Of a stretch of 64,000 nt of DNA, positions 1 through 8,037 are shown piece after piece. Position 1 is the stretch's first letter. Each line of letters begins with the position of its first letter. The position numbers were made by a program, and so were the translations under genes. The stretch is from Marinobacterium sp. (GTDB lineage Bacteria; Pseudomonadota; Gammaproteobacteria; Pseudomonadales; Balneatricaceae), in the NCBI GenBank assembly GCA_025800125.1, contig JAOXSF010000149.1, positions 1 to 64,000 on the forward strand, read 5' to 3'. The notes under the pieces are model-generated. The model ran no database searches. It was not told the origin of the DNA and saw only the letters and a program-made list of their open reading frames with translations.

Positions 1-50
1 CTGTATTGCCCGTTCGGCAATTCATTAAGCAAAAAACTGTTCATATTAAA

Positions 51-66
51 GGAGGCTTTCGCCTCC
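51..66 (-). terminator. Hairpin terminator after the sensor-domain membrane protein
   Basis: GGAGGC (51-56) and GCCTCC (61-66) form a perfect 6-bp stem with a four-base loop. Read on the minus strand the stem is followed by TTTAATAT, so it would end transcription of the minus-strand gene that stops at 133. The T tract is short. Confidence 0.55.
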
Positions 67-132
67 CGCGCTATCCTTCCCCGCACTGGAAGTACGGGGC
101 TTGTCGCGCATTCTGGTCATCGAACTGATGGT

Positions 133-888
133 TTATTCAGCGCGATTGCCGCGCCAGCGTTTACGAAGCCATAACCCGGGCACAAGACAAAGCAGCAAAG
201 CGATACCACCCACCAAGGTCAATTCACGCACCTGCTGTTGATAATGCTGTCTGGCAAGAATGAACTGCTGCTCAGCCTGTTGTCGCTGCTGTGCACTACG
301 CTGCTCCAGCTGCTGGCGCAGAGGGTCAATGCGGTCATAAAGCAACCCCTCCCAGGCTGACAGCTGCCCTTTCAGACTACCTGTCTTCAGCTCTCCCTGC
401 TGCTGACTGATCACCCGTACAAGTTCACGAACCACCGGTCTGGTCTGTTCTATCTGCAATAACAGCGCCTGGTACTGCGGCTGCATACTGAGTTTTTGGC
501 TATCCAGTGTAATCTGACGCTGTGCCAGATCCAGCCGCTGACGGGCCTGCTGTCGTCCAAGCAATCCGGCATTAGCACGGTTCAATGTACCAATCACCAG
601 CGTATTATAACTTTTCGCCAGCTGACTCAGTGTCTGCAAGGGCACCAGCTGTTGCTGATACAGACGATCAGCATCACGCTCTAATGTTTCTATTGAGCGC
701 CAGCTCAAAAACAACACCAGTAACAACAGCATGACAGGCCCCACAAGTGCCATCATTAATAACCTCTGCTGAGAACCCGGTGTCAGAGAGGGGTCAGGCT
801 TTTTAGAAGAATCAGGCTTTTCAGAGGGGCCGGGCTTTTCAGAGGAATCAGGTTCAACGGTAGAGCGACACAGCTCGGGCAGCGGCAT
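133..888 (-). CDS. Membrane protein with chemoreceptor-like four-helix sensor domain, no signalling domain
   Basis: From the ATG at 888 the protein has 251 residues. A repetitive Ser/Glu/Lys/Pro-rich N-terminus comes first, then a membrane helix (about 43-63), a long Gln/Leu-rich helical region (about 65-220) and a second membrane helix (about 224-242) with a short basic tail. This matches the periplasmic four-helix-bundle ligand-binding part of methyl-accepting chemotaxis proteins, but no HAMP or signalling domain follows. I chose ATG 888 because GAGGA lies 8 bases upstream; the frame stays open to a TTG at 936 without a good ribosome site. Role unknown: it could be a truncated chemoreceptor or a small membrane sensor. 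Confidence 0.6.
   Translation of the reverse strand: MPLPELCRSTVEPDSSEKPGPSEKPDSSKKPDPSLTPGSQQRLLMMALVGPVMLLLLVLFLSWRSIETLERDADRLYQQQLVPLQTLSQLAKSYNTLVIGTLNRANAGLLGRQQARQRLDLAQRQITLDSQKLSMQPQYQALLLQIEQTRPVVRELVRVISQQQGELKTGSLKGQLSAWEGLLYDRIDPLRQQLEQRSAQQRQQAEQQFILARQHYQQQVRELTLVGGIALLLCLVPGLWLRKRWRGNRAE
797..850. repeat. Three 18-bp direct repeats inside the membrane protein gene
   Basis: Three consecutive 18-bp units (797-814, 815-832, 833-850) of the form ggcttttcagaggaatca lie in the minus-strand gene and encode the repeated Ser-Glu-Lys-Pro N-terminal segment. Because 18 is a multiple of three, copy number can change without breaking the frame. Confidence 0.8.
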
Positions 889-1114
889 AATCAGCATCCT
901 CAGCGCATTTCCGTTTGCAGTGCTTCTGCTCAGCAATAACCAGACCAGCTGTCAGTCACTATCGGGTATTTGTCGATAATGGATAGCATCCTGTCGGTAA
1001 GCAATTGAAATACCGTACTAGTACACTGATTCAGCCCTCCATTTTACGCAGCACTGCTGACTTGCTGCCTGATACATGCCTTTTTCTCTGCTGCATACAG
1101 ACCCTGCTTCTACC

Positions 1115-2050
1115 TCACCCTGCTCCATCATAGTGCATGGCATTATGATCAGGCACCATCGTGGTGCCTGCACCCGCGCTACAGGTATGTTCCAGTGCCA
1201 GGTTAACAAAGTCCCGAATACAGGAAAATTCGCCGCGAACTTTCAGCCATACCAGATGTTCCTGTACCGGTTCGGGCGTTTCCAGCAACGGAATCGCCCG
1301 GTAACGGGGGTCGGGACGAATATCATTTTCCAGCGCAAAGCCAATCCCCAGGCCATGTACCACCGCCTCACAGGTATCATGACGCGAATCCATAAAGACA
1401 TGGGAGACCGGCCTTAACTGCTTACCGGCAAAAGCACGCTCTACACGCTGCTGGGTATAGGAGTCCAGTCGGGAGAAAATCAATGGATAATCCATCAGCT
1501 GGATGACGCTGAGTATTTCTTCATTAGCCAGTGGGTGCGCTGCTGGCACCACCACCGTCAGATGATGGGTAGCATAGGGCAGGGACGCCAGTTCAGCGGT
1601 ACGCCGGGACATAGGAAACAGGCCTATATCAACATCACGGTCCTGTAACAGACGGCGACACTCATCGGTTGTACCACTGATAATGCGCAAACTGACATCA
1701 GGGTAAGCAGTTTTGAATGCGGCCAGTAACGGCATAAAGACCAGCGGTGATGCCGTTGCAACCCGGATCACCCTCGCTTCTCCCTGACCATCCGGCGATG
1801 CCAGTTCACCCACCAGCTGATCAAGGTCGGCATACTGACGGGTGATGCGGTGCAGCCGCTCGCCGACGGCAGTTAAGCGCACGCCCCGGCTGACCCGGTC
1901 AAACAATGGCTGACTGAAGCGCCCCTCCAGCTTACGAATCTGGCTGGTAATTGCAGGCTGGCTGATGCCCAGCAACTGCCCGGCGCGGGTGAAATTACCG
2001 GTTTCAACGGTAGCATTGAAGGCACGAATCTCCGCCTGGGACAAGTCCAT
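1115..2050 (-). CDS. LysR-family transcriptional regulator
   Basis: A 311-residue LysR-type regulator. The N-terminal winged helix-turn-helix is clear (about residues 3-62, with GNFTRAGQLLGISQPAITSQ) and is followed by a substrate-binding domain of two lobes (about 90-290). The last 25 residues extend past the usual family end and look unstructured. It is divergent from the metallophosphoesterase gene with about 180 bp between them. LysR proteins commonly control the divergent neighbour, so it may regulate that gene. The effector cannot be read from sequence. Confidence 0.9.
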   Translation of the reverse strand: MDLSQAEIRAFNATVETGNFTRAGQLLGISQPAITSQIRKLEGRFSQPLFDRVSRGVRLTAVGERLHRITRQYADLDQLVGELASPDGQGEARVIRVATASPLVFMPLLAAFKTAYPDVSLRIISGTTDECRRLLQDRDVDIGLFPMSRRTAELASLPYATHHLTVVVPAAHPLANEEILSVIQLMDYPLIFSRLDSYTQQRVERAFAGKQLRPVSHVFMDSRHDTCEAVVHGLGIGFALENDIRPDPRYRAIPLLETPEPVQEHLVWLKVRGEFSCIRDFVNLALEHTCSAGAGTTMVPDHNAMHYDGAG

Positions 2051-2212
2051 GGCATGGGCTCTCTCTGATCTGATATTCCATTACTGAGGGCCGGAAACCG
2101 CTACCGACACCTCAACAGCATTTATGCCAGTGTGCCATCCATAAGTGAAAGTGAGGTTAAAAGCCGTGCAGTCTGTTGCTTTATATATGGCAACGACCCG
2201 TTGTTATAACAC

Positions 2213-2219
2213 AGGAGGT
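2213..2219 (+). promoter_or_regulatory. Strong ribosome site serving an 11-codon leader ORF
   Basis: AGGAGGT lies seven bases before the ATG at 2227, not before the phosphoesterase ATG at 2259, which has no comparable site. This makes translation of the leader ORF followed by coupled re-initiation the likely route to the phosphoesterase. Confidence 0.7.
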
Positions 2220-2226
2220 CACTAGA

Positions 2227-2262
2227 ATGACCAGCCAACTCGCTAATCAGGCCCCATTATGA
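2227..2262 (+). CDS. Leader peptide ORF coupled to the phosphoesterase gene
   Basis: ATG at 2227 opens an ORF coding MTSQLANQAPL whose TGA (2260-2262) overlaps the ATG (2259-2261) of the next gene as ATGA. The best ribosome site of the region serves this ORF. Two readings fit: a short leader that feeds ribosomes to the phosphoesterase by coupling, or an older N-terminal start separated by a frame change. The peptide has no runs of a single amino acid typical of attenuators. Confidence 0.5.
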   Translation: MTSQLANQAPL

Positions 2263-3083
2263 AACTGATCCATCTGACTGATACCCATCTGACAGCACCC
2301 GGGGAAACCCTCTATGGTACTTCCCCGGCGCAGCGCCTGCGTGCTTGCGTTGCATCTATTAATGCCGAACATAGCGACGCTGAACTCTGCGTGATTACTG
2401 GCGATCTCGCCCATAAAGGTGACCCGAAAGCTTATACTGAACTGGCAGAAATTCTGAACGGGTTAAATATGCCGGTGCAGTTACTGATCGGCAACCATGA
2501 TGACCGTGATAGCGTCAGCCAGCAGTTTCCACAGTTACAGCGGGACAGGTATGGTTTTGTGCAATCCACCCTGCAAAGCCGTATCGGCACTTTTATCTAT
2601 ATGGATACCGTACGCGCTGATAGTCATGCCGGAGCCTATTGTGAACAGCGCCAGCAATGGTTAGGCCAGCAACTGGAACAGGCCCGTGGCGATGTATTCC
2701 TGTTTATGCACCATGCCCCCTTTGATAGCGGCATTCCTGTAATGGATGAGCTGGGTATACAAACTGAAGATGCTCAGGCACTGAAGATGATGATTCAGGG
2801 ACATGGCCGGGTGCGTCATCTGTTTTTCGGCCACTACCACAGGCCTATGCATGGCAGCTGGGCAGGGTGCAGCTTTTCCACCCTGCGCGGTATGAACCAC
2901 CAGATTGTGCTGGACCTGCACAACAACGACCACTACCGCTTTAACCATGAGCCACCAACCTATGCCATTGCCCTGCTCAGCGGTGACAGTGTAGTGGTGC
3001 ATAACCATGACTTTATGGACAACTCTGTCGTTTTTGACCCCAGTCAGGACCCGGCCTGGGCAGACTGCGCCAGACCCAACTGA
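2259..3083 (+). CDS. Class III cyclic-nucleotide/glycerophospho-diesterase (GpdQ/CpdA-like)
   Basis: A 274-residue calcineurin-like metallophosphoesterase. The complete two-metal site is visible: Asp8 and His10 (DTH), Asp49 (TGD), Asn79-His80 (GNHDD), His151 (MHHAP), and His192 and His194 (GHYH). Spacing and length match the GpdQ/CpdA/Rv0805 group, whose members cleave 3',5'-cAMP or glycerophosphodiesters, so substrate cannot be decided here. No signal peptide, so cytoplasmic. Translation appears coupled to a short leader ORF. It lies divergent from a LysR gene, which may control it. No terminator is obvious in the 130 bases after it. Confidence 0.85.
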   Translation: MKLIHLTDTHLTAPGETLYGTSPAQRLRACVASINAEHSDAELCVITGDLAHKGDPKAYTELAEILNGLNMPVQLLIGNHDDRDSVSQQFPQLQRDRYGFVQSTLQSRIGTFIYMDTVRADSHAGAYCEQRQQWLGQQLEQARGDVFLFMHHAPFDSGIPVMDELGIQTEDAQALKMMIQGHGRVRHLFFGHYHRPMHGSWAGCSFSTLRGMNHQIVLDLHNNDHYRFNHEPPTYAIALLSGDSVVVHNHDFMDNSVVFDPSQDPAWADCARPN

Positions 3084-3209
3084 CGACAAAACCCGCTATA
3101 CGGACTGTCCATTATCCAAAAGTCAAATCAGGCAAGGCTTGAATACTGCAATATCTCCCGTCAGCGCCTGAAAAATTACATTTCCTGTTATTTTATATGG
3201 AAAATTATT

Positions 3210-3228
3210 GGTAATGATAATAATTATT
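3210..3228 (+). promoter_or_regulatory. Fur box before the siderophore receptor
   Basis: The 19 bases GGTAATGATAATAATTATT match the classical Fur consensus (GATAATGATAATCATTATC) at 16 of 19 positions, 125 bp before the receptor start. This fits iron-repressed transcription of the receptor and perhaps of the genes behind it. Confidence 0.8.
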
Positions 3229-3352
3229 AACTAGAATCGCTCCCCGTTGATTCTTGAACGGTATTAGCCAGTCACTGCGCATGGATAGCACAGCTGCAGA
3301 ACAAGCCAGGCCGTGGGCAATAAAAGCGCCCAAATTCATTGGAGGAATTTTA

Positions 3353-5302
3353 ATGCGACCTGAAAAATGGCTGCCGGTTTTCACCGCACTGGCAGTAACA
3401 CCTGCCACCGTATTTGCTGATCAGTCATCCCGCTCACTGGATGATGTGGTTGTCACTGCATCTCTGACCGAACGCTCTGCTGCACTTTCACCTGCATTTA
3501 CCACTGTTATAAGCGCAGACGATATTGCTAAAAGTCCAGCTAATAGCCTGCCAGAAATATTACGTCAGACAGCGGGCGTAAACAGCAAAATGGATAATAC
3601 CGGTCGCGATGAAATTCAGATTCGTGGTATGGACGGTAATTACACGCTGCTACTGGTCAACGGTAAACGGGTTACTTCTCGTGGCGCTTTATGGCGTGGT
3701 GGTGATTTTGATTACAATACAATTCCACTGGCCAGTATTGAGCGGGTTGAAATTGTTCGCGGCCCGGCGGCAGCTATTTATGGCTCAGACGCTATTGGTG
3801 GTGTCGTTAATATTATTACCAAGAAAGCAGAACAGGGTAAATGGAGCGGTCAGGTAACGGCTGAAGCCCGTAAAATTCAGCCCGGCGAGCAGGGCGACCA
3901 ATATCGTCTGAATGGTTTTGCCAGTGGCGCATTAAATGACAGTGTTTCCATGGCGCTCAGTGCCGAATGGTATGACCGCGAAGACTGGTTCCGTCATTCC
4001 GCGTCTGACCCGCAGGAAGTTGCGGTACTGGAAGAGAAACACAATGGCTCGCTGGCCACCACCACCACGTTTGAACTGGACGGTGACAACAGCCTGGACC
4101 TTGATCTGAGTTACAGCCGTGACAAACGTCCTTATGGTTTGTGGAATTATGTTCACTACCCGCAGTGGGACTATGAAAACTACAGTTACCATAAACAGGA
4201 TGTTGAGCGCAGCAGCTATGGCCTGACACATAACGGCAACTGGGACTGGGGTAACAGTGTGGTATTCCTGAAGCAGGAACGCACTGATATTGATGACTAC
4301 AACTCTGACTACGATGCCCCCAAACAGCGCAACCTGAAAGAGATCAACACCTACTTCAAGGCCTACGGCACCACCGCACTGAGCAACCACACTCTGACTG
4401 CCGGTATCGACCTGCGCCGTCAGAAAATTGAAGACCCGGTTACCTATCTGGAAACGGGCGAAGTCACCACTGATACCCGTGCCCTGTTTGCCCAGGACGA
4501 GATCGCCCTGACTGAAAGTCTGTTCCTGACCCTGGGCGGCCGTCTGGATGACCACGAAGTCTTCGGCGGCGAATTCTCCCCTAAAGCCTACCTGGCCTGG
4601 AGTGCCAGCGATGCCCTTACCGTCAAAGGTGGCGTCAGCAAAGCATTCAAAGCACCAGATGCCTACCAGCTGAGCCGCGAATACCGCATTATCAGCTGTG
4701 GCGGTAACTGCTTCCTGTCTGGCAACCCGAACCTGACCCCGGAAACCAGTATCGCCTATGAACTGGGCTTCGAACTGCGTCAGAACAGCTGGGACTTTGA
4801 GGCCGTAGCTTTCTACAACGATGTCGAAGATATGATTCTGGCAGTCTACGACCCTGACGGCCCATCCCGCGAGTGGCAGAACATTGCCGCTGCTGAAACC
4901 TGGGGTATTGAGCTGTCCGGCTCCACCGACCTGAGCGACAGTCTGTCGCTGTCCGGTAACTTCACCTGGCTGGACACCGAATACGCCCGTGAAGCTGGCA
5001 CCAACGTTGGTCTGGACTATCGCCCTGAAATCATGGCTAACCTGACACTGGACTGGCAGGCTACCGACCGCACTCTGGCCTTTATCAAGCTCAACCATAT
5101 CGGTGAACAGCTTAACGGCAGCAATGAACTGCCAGACTACACCCTGGTGGGTCTGGGCGTGAATGTTGAAGTCACCCCGGAACTGATGCTGCGCACCGGT
5201 ATACAGAACCTCACCGATGTTGATCTGGAAGAGGAAGACAGTAACTTCCAGCACAGCGAACTGGGCCGTAACTACTACCTGAGCGCAACCTGGAACTTTT
5301 AA
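3353..5302 (+). CDS. TonB-dependent ferric-catecholate siderophore receptor
   Basis: A 649-residue outer-membrane receptor. A signal peptide ends near residue 23 (VFA/DQ), followed by a TonB box (LDDVVVTAS), a plug domain with IRGMDGNYTLLLVNGKR and RGPAAAIYGSDAIGGVVNI, then a 22-strand type barrel ending in aromatic YYLSATWNF. It resembles the FepA/CirA/IroN group. I start it at 3353, 8 bases after GGAGG; an in-frame ATG at 3254 adds a non-signal-like extension. A Fur box lies upstream, and the phosphopantetheinyl transferase and DHB genes follow, so it should import the ferric form of the siderophore made by this locus. Confidence 0.93.
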   Translation: MRPEKWLPVFTALAVTPATVFADQSSRSLDDVVVTASLTERSAALSPAFTTVISADDIAKSPANSLPEILRQTAGVNSKMDNTGRDEIQIRGMDGNYTLLLVNGKRVTSRGALWRGGDFDYNTIPLASIERVEIVRGPAAAIYGSDAIGGVVNIITKKAEQGKWSGQVTAEARKIQPGEQGDQYRLNGFASGALNDSVSMALSAEWYDREDWFRHSASDPQEVAVLEEKHNGSLATTTTFELDGDNSLDLDLSYSRDKRPYGLWNYVHYPQWDYENYSYHKQDVERSSYGLTHNGNWDWGNSVVFLKQERTDIDDYNSDYDAPKQRNLKEINTYFKAYGTTALSNHTLTAGIDLRRQKIEDPVTYLETGEVTTDTRALFAQDEIALTESLFLTLGGRLDDHEVFGGEFSPKAYLAWSASDALTVKGGVSKAFKAPDAYQLSREYRIISCGGNCFLSGNPNLTPETSIAYELGFELRQNSWDFEAVAFYNDVEDMILAVYDPDGPSREWQNIAAAETWGIELSGSTDLSDSLSLSGNFTWLDTEYAREAGTNVGLDYRPEIMANLTLDWQATDRTLAFIKLNHIGEQLNGSNELPDYTLVGLGVNVEVTPELMLRTGIQNLTDVDLEEEDSNFQHSELGRNYYLSATWNF

Positions 5303-5329
5303 TATCCGGGAGCGCTAAGCTCCGGGAAT

Positions 5330-5380
5330 GTTAAGCTCCAGACAACGTTAAGCCCCAGACAACGTTAAACACCAGGGAAG
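5330..5380. repeat. Three 17-bp direct repeats between receptor and entD-like gene
   Basis: Units at 5330-5346, 5347-5363 and 5364-5380 read GTTAAGCTCCAGACAAC with one to four differences, and a weaker copy lies just before. They fill most of the intergenic gap and end 7 bp before the next start codon, next to its ribosome site. Confidence 0.8.
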
Positions 5381-5387
5381 GCAACAG

Positions 5388-6128
5388 ATGACAACCATAC
5401 CTGCCCGGCCAGAGTTTATCTGCCGGGCCGGGCCTCTGACTCTGCCCGGCATGGATGCCGGTCTGTATGCGATTGAGTTTGACCTCACAGCATACCGGCC
5501 AGCACTGTTTCAGTACTACCAGATTGCACAACCGGCCGCGCTGGCTGGCGCCGTTAATAAGCGTCAGGCCGAATATCTGGCAGGCAGGCTCTGCGCCCGA
5601 CAACTGACACAAGCCGCTGGCCTGGGGTCAATAGAGATCCCGTCGACAGCCAGCCGGGTACCACAATGGCCCACGGGGTTTACCGGCTCAATCAGTCATC
5701 ATAATCACAGCGCACTCTGCGCACTGGCACCATGCAGCCAGTACCAGGGGCTGGGTATTGATACTGAACAATGGATAACAGCAGACACCGCACAGCTGAT
5801 TAAAGGGAACATCATAAATTCGAATGAACTGGCGTTATTTAACTGGATGTCAGAAAACACCAGAACGCTAATGTTTGAGCAATGGCTCACCTTGGTTTTT
5901 TCACTGAAAGAAAGTCTCTTTAAAGCAGTTTTTCCTGCTGTAGGTGTCTGGTTTGAGTTTATGGATGCAGAACTGACTGGAATAGATATAAAGACAAACA
6001 CCTGTAATATAAAACTGAATCGCTCACTTAATCACCCTCTATCTGGCTCTAGTATGCCAGCAGGCAGAATATTTAACGGTAATTTTTTAGTTAGAGATCA
6101 TGATGTGATTACATCCGTTTTTTACTGA
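5388..6128 (+). CDS. entD: 4'-phosphopantetheinyl transferase (EntD family)
   Basis: This 246-residue protein transfers the phosphopantetheine arm of CoA onto carrier domains, here those of the EntB-like protein and the NRPS. Family motifs are all present: KRQAEYLAGRLCAR (58-71), GSISHH (100-105), the magnesium site GIDTE (123-127) and FSLKESLFKA (171-180). The region after about residue 130 is noticeably more AT-rich than the start of the gene. A GGAAGG ribosome site precedes the ATG. It lies between the receptor and the DHB genes, as in many catechol siderophore loci. Confidence 0.92.
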   Translation: MTTIPARPEFICRAGPLTLPGMDAGLYAIEFDLTAYRPALFQYYQIAQPAALAGAVNKRQAEYLAGRLCARQLTQAAGLGSIEIPSTASRVPQWPTGFTGSISHHNHSALCALAPCSQYQGLGIDTEQWITADTAQLIKGNIINSNELALFNWMSENTRTLMFEQWLTLVFSLKESLFKAVFPAVGVWFEFMDAELTGIDIKTNTCNIKLNRSLNHPLSGSSMPAGRIFNGNFLVRDHDVITSVFY

Positions 6129-6299
6129 TATATAGCTTTTGCTGATAGATAGCTTTGACTGATAGACAGCTTTTACTGATAAATAATTTTTACTGATGAG
6201 TAAATTTTACTATAAGACAGCTTTACTAACAGTCAGCTTTTACCAGAAGGCAGCTTTACCAATAAAAAGCTTCACTAATAGAAAGCTTTTAATAACAGG
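6120..6299. repeat. Degenerate 17-bp tandem array starting at the entD stop codon
   Basis: About ten head-to-tail units of consensus TTTTACTGATAGATAGC run without a break from the last codons of the entD-like gene. The first unit carries its TAC-TGA end; later ones drift to 16 bp and lose similarity. The array contains TGA or TAA triplets in several frames, so it is not coding. It is a microsatellite-like expansion of the 3' end of the gene. Confidence 0.85.
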
Positions 6300-6320
6300 T
6301 GATCAGGCAGCGCTGATCAC
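6299..6320. other. Perfect inverted repeat after the 17-bp array
   Basis: GTGATCAG (6299-6306) and CTGATCAC (6313-6320) are perfect 8-bp arms around a six-base loop. No T tract follows, so it is a weak terminator candidate at best; it could also be a protein site. Confidence 0.45.
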
Positions 6321-6801
6321 TATAGCCGACATAGAGTAAAAGTCAGGTTTTAAGGCTGAGGCTTTCCTGTGCCTGAAGCATAAAAATAGCACTTACATAT
6401 AACAAAAAAACATACTTATATACCACCTTTGATCGAAACATAAATTTTTTCGGCTGAAAACAACTAAATCAAATGATCAACCGGAGTACATAAACAAACA
6501 TAATAATCTGAATGCTAAATATAATTTCCATCAGCATTACCTTATCAATACATGCTTTACCTGCCAGAAGGTTTTCATGAATGAATCAAAAGCTGATAAA
6601 ACAGGAATTATTCTTATATCAATACAGTTATAGACGTAGAAACCCGATTAAGGAATGTCGTATTTCCAGGATACGCACCCATGTCATAGCACCGGTTTAT
6701 TCCAACGTAATCGCTGTTTTTAAACTCAGGCGATGCCACTGTGCTATGGCGCTGGACTTTTAAACCCTGAACCCCTGATTGACAGGATGGAGACCTGACG
6801 G
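6321..6801. other. Leader region before the DHB operon, no convincing gene
   Basis: This AT-rich stretch should hold the promoter of the entC operon. I see no good Fur-box match. Two overlapping short ORFs start at 6577 (18 codons) and 6581 (60 codons) behind AGAAGG; neither looks like a known protein. AATGCT and AGCATT arms flank a 16-base spacer around 6512-6538. Nothing else is recognisable. Confidence 0.4.
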
Positions 6802-8037
6802 ATGAACGCACCCCAGGATATTGATAGCCAAACAGCCACACCCAGCGGTAGCACGGACCAGGCAACGGGGCAGCAGTCCCTGTTCATGTCACCGCACTGT
6901 TCTATCCGCGCCCATGGTGTTTTTGAAGCAGTTACCCATGCCGCAGGCAGTGGCCCGACCGAACGCCGTGCATTTATGGACACCGTAAACCAGGCGATGT
7001 CACGGGCACGCCAGGCGGGCATCGCCAACCCGGTAATCATCGGTGCAATCCCGTTTGATACCCGCCAGCCATCCAGCCTGATCATTCCACGCAGCTACGA
7101 AGTATTTTCCCGTCAGCTGACACCGCCGCCACAACAGCAGCTCAGTGCTCAGTTGCAGGCACTGGCCACCACCAGCTACCCGGATGAAGGCCGCTTCAAA
7201 CAGGGAGTGCAGCAAGCCATCGCCAACTTCCAGCTCAGTGATATTCGCAAAACTGTACTGTCACGGATTCTGGAGGTCGAGCTGAATGACAGCGCCAACG
7301 TCAGCGATATTTTCGCCCGCCTGGTACAGCAGAACCCGACCGGTTTCCACTTCCAGCTGCCACTGCCAGACGGTTCAGAGCTGATCGGTGCCAGCCCCGA
7401 GTTGCTTATTCGCCGCGAAGGTAACCGGATTATCTCCAACCCGCTGGCCGGTTCGGCCCGTCGTCAGGACGATGAACAGGCCGACCGTGAAGTCAGCGAA
7501 GCGCTGATGCAGTCCGGCAAAGATACCTATGAACACCGGCTGGTGATCGATGACATTCGCCAGCAGCTGAGCCCGGTTTGCAGTGAACTGAATATCCCTG
7601 ACGGCCCTTCCCTGCTCAATACACCGACCATGTGGCACCTGTCGACCACCATTGATGGCGAACTGGCCGACCCGTCGATCAGCGCGCTGGAACTGGCCTG
7701 CCGCCTGCACCCGACACCAGCCGTCTGTGGCTTCCCGACCGGCCTTGCCCACAAACTGATCGACCTGGTTGAACCGTTTGAACGCGGTATGTTTTCCGGC
7801 ATGGTGGGTTGGTGTGATGGCCAGGGTAATGGTGAATGGGTGGTCACCATCCGCTGCGGCCGGGTACAACAGAACCGCATTCAGCTGTTTGCCGGGGCCG
7901 GTATCGTCGAAGACTCCTGCCCGGAATCGGAGTGGCGCGAAACCCAGGCCAAACTGCAAACCATGCTTAACGCACTGGGCGTCAAACTGGACAACGCAGA
8001 CGCTCGCACAACGCCGCCAGCGGAGGATGCCAAATGA
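6802..8037 (+). CDS. entC: Isochorismate synthase
   Basis: A 411-residue chorismate-utilising enzyme that isomerises chorismate to isochorismate, the first step to 2,3-dihydroxybenzoate. The C-terminal catalytic domain shows [21 protein letters not shown], a VCGFPT segment and [14 protein letters not shown], all as in EntC/DhbC. Length fits the family (about 390-410). Its last four bases ATGA overlap the start of the entE gene, so the two are translationally coupled. It is first in the DHB block. Confidence 0.95.
   Translation: MNAPQDIDSQTATPSGSTDQATGQQSLFMSPHCSIRAHGVFEAVTHAAGSGPTERRAFMDTVNQAMSRARQAGIANPVIIGAIPFDTRQPSSLIIPRSYEVFSRQLTPPPQQQLSAQLQALATTSYPDEGRFKQGVQQAIANFQLSDIRKTVLSRILEVELNDSANVSDIFARLVQQNPTGFHFQLPLPDGSELIGASPELLIRREGNRIISNPLAGSARRQDDEQADREVSEALMQSGKDTYEHRLVIDDIRQQLSPVCSELNIPDGPSLLNTPTMWHLSTTIDGELADPSISALELACRLHPTPAVCGFPTGLAHKLIDLVEPFERGMFSGMVGWCDGQGNGEWVVTIRCGRVQQNRIQLFAGAGIVEDSCPESEWRETQAKLQTMLNALGVKLDNADARTTPPAEDAK

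Noticed and set aside
3932-5254. A 440-codon open frame on the minus strand inside the receptor gene
   Set aside because: It is the exact antisense of a clear TonB-dependent receptor, has no ribosome site and a shadow-like Val/Gln-rich composition.
6120-6299. Possible CRISPR-like array
   Set aside because: Units are 16-17 bp, directly adjacent without spacers, and drift steadily; this is a tandem repeat.
6581-6763. A 60-codon plus-strand frame before entC
   Set aside because: Basic, low-complexity product without family resemblance; competes with an overlapping 18-codon frame at 6577 using the same ribosome site.
6321-6801. Search for a second Fur box before entC
   Set aside because: No 19-bp stretch approached the match seen at 3210-3228. 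Iron control of entC may come from read-through or a diverged site I cannot see.
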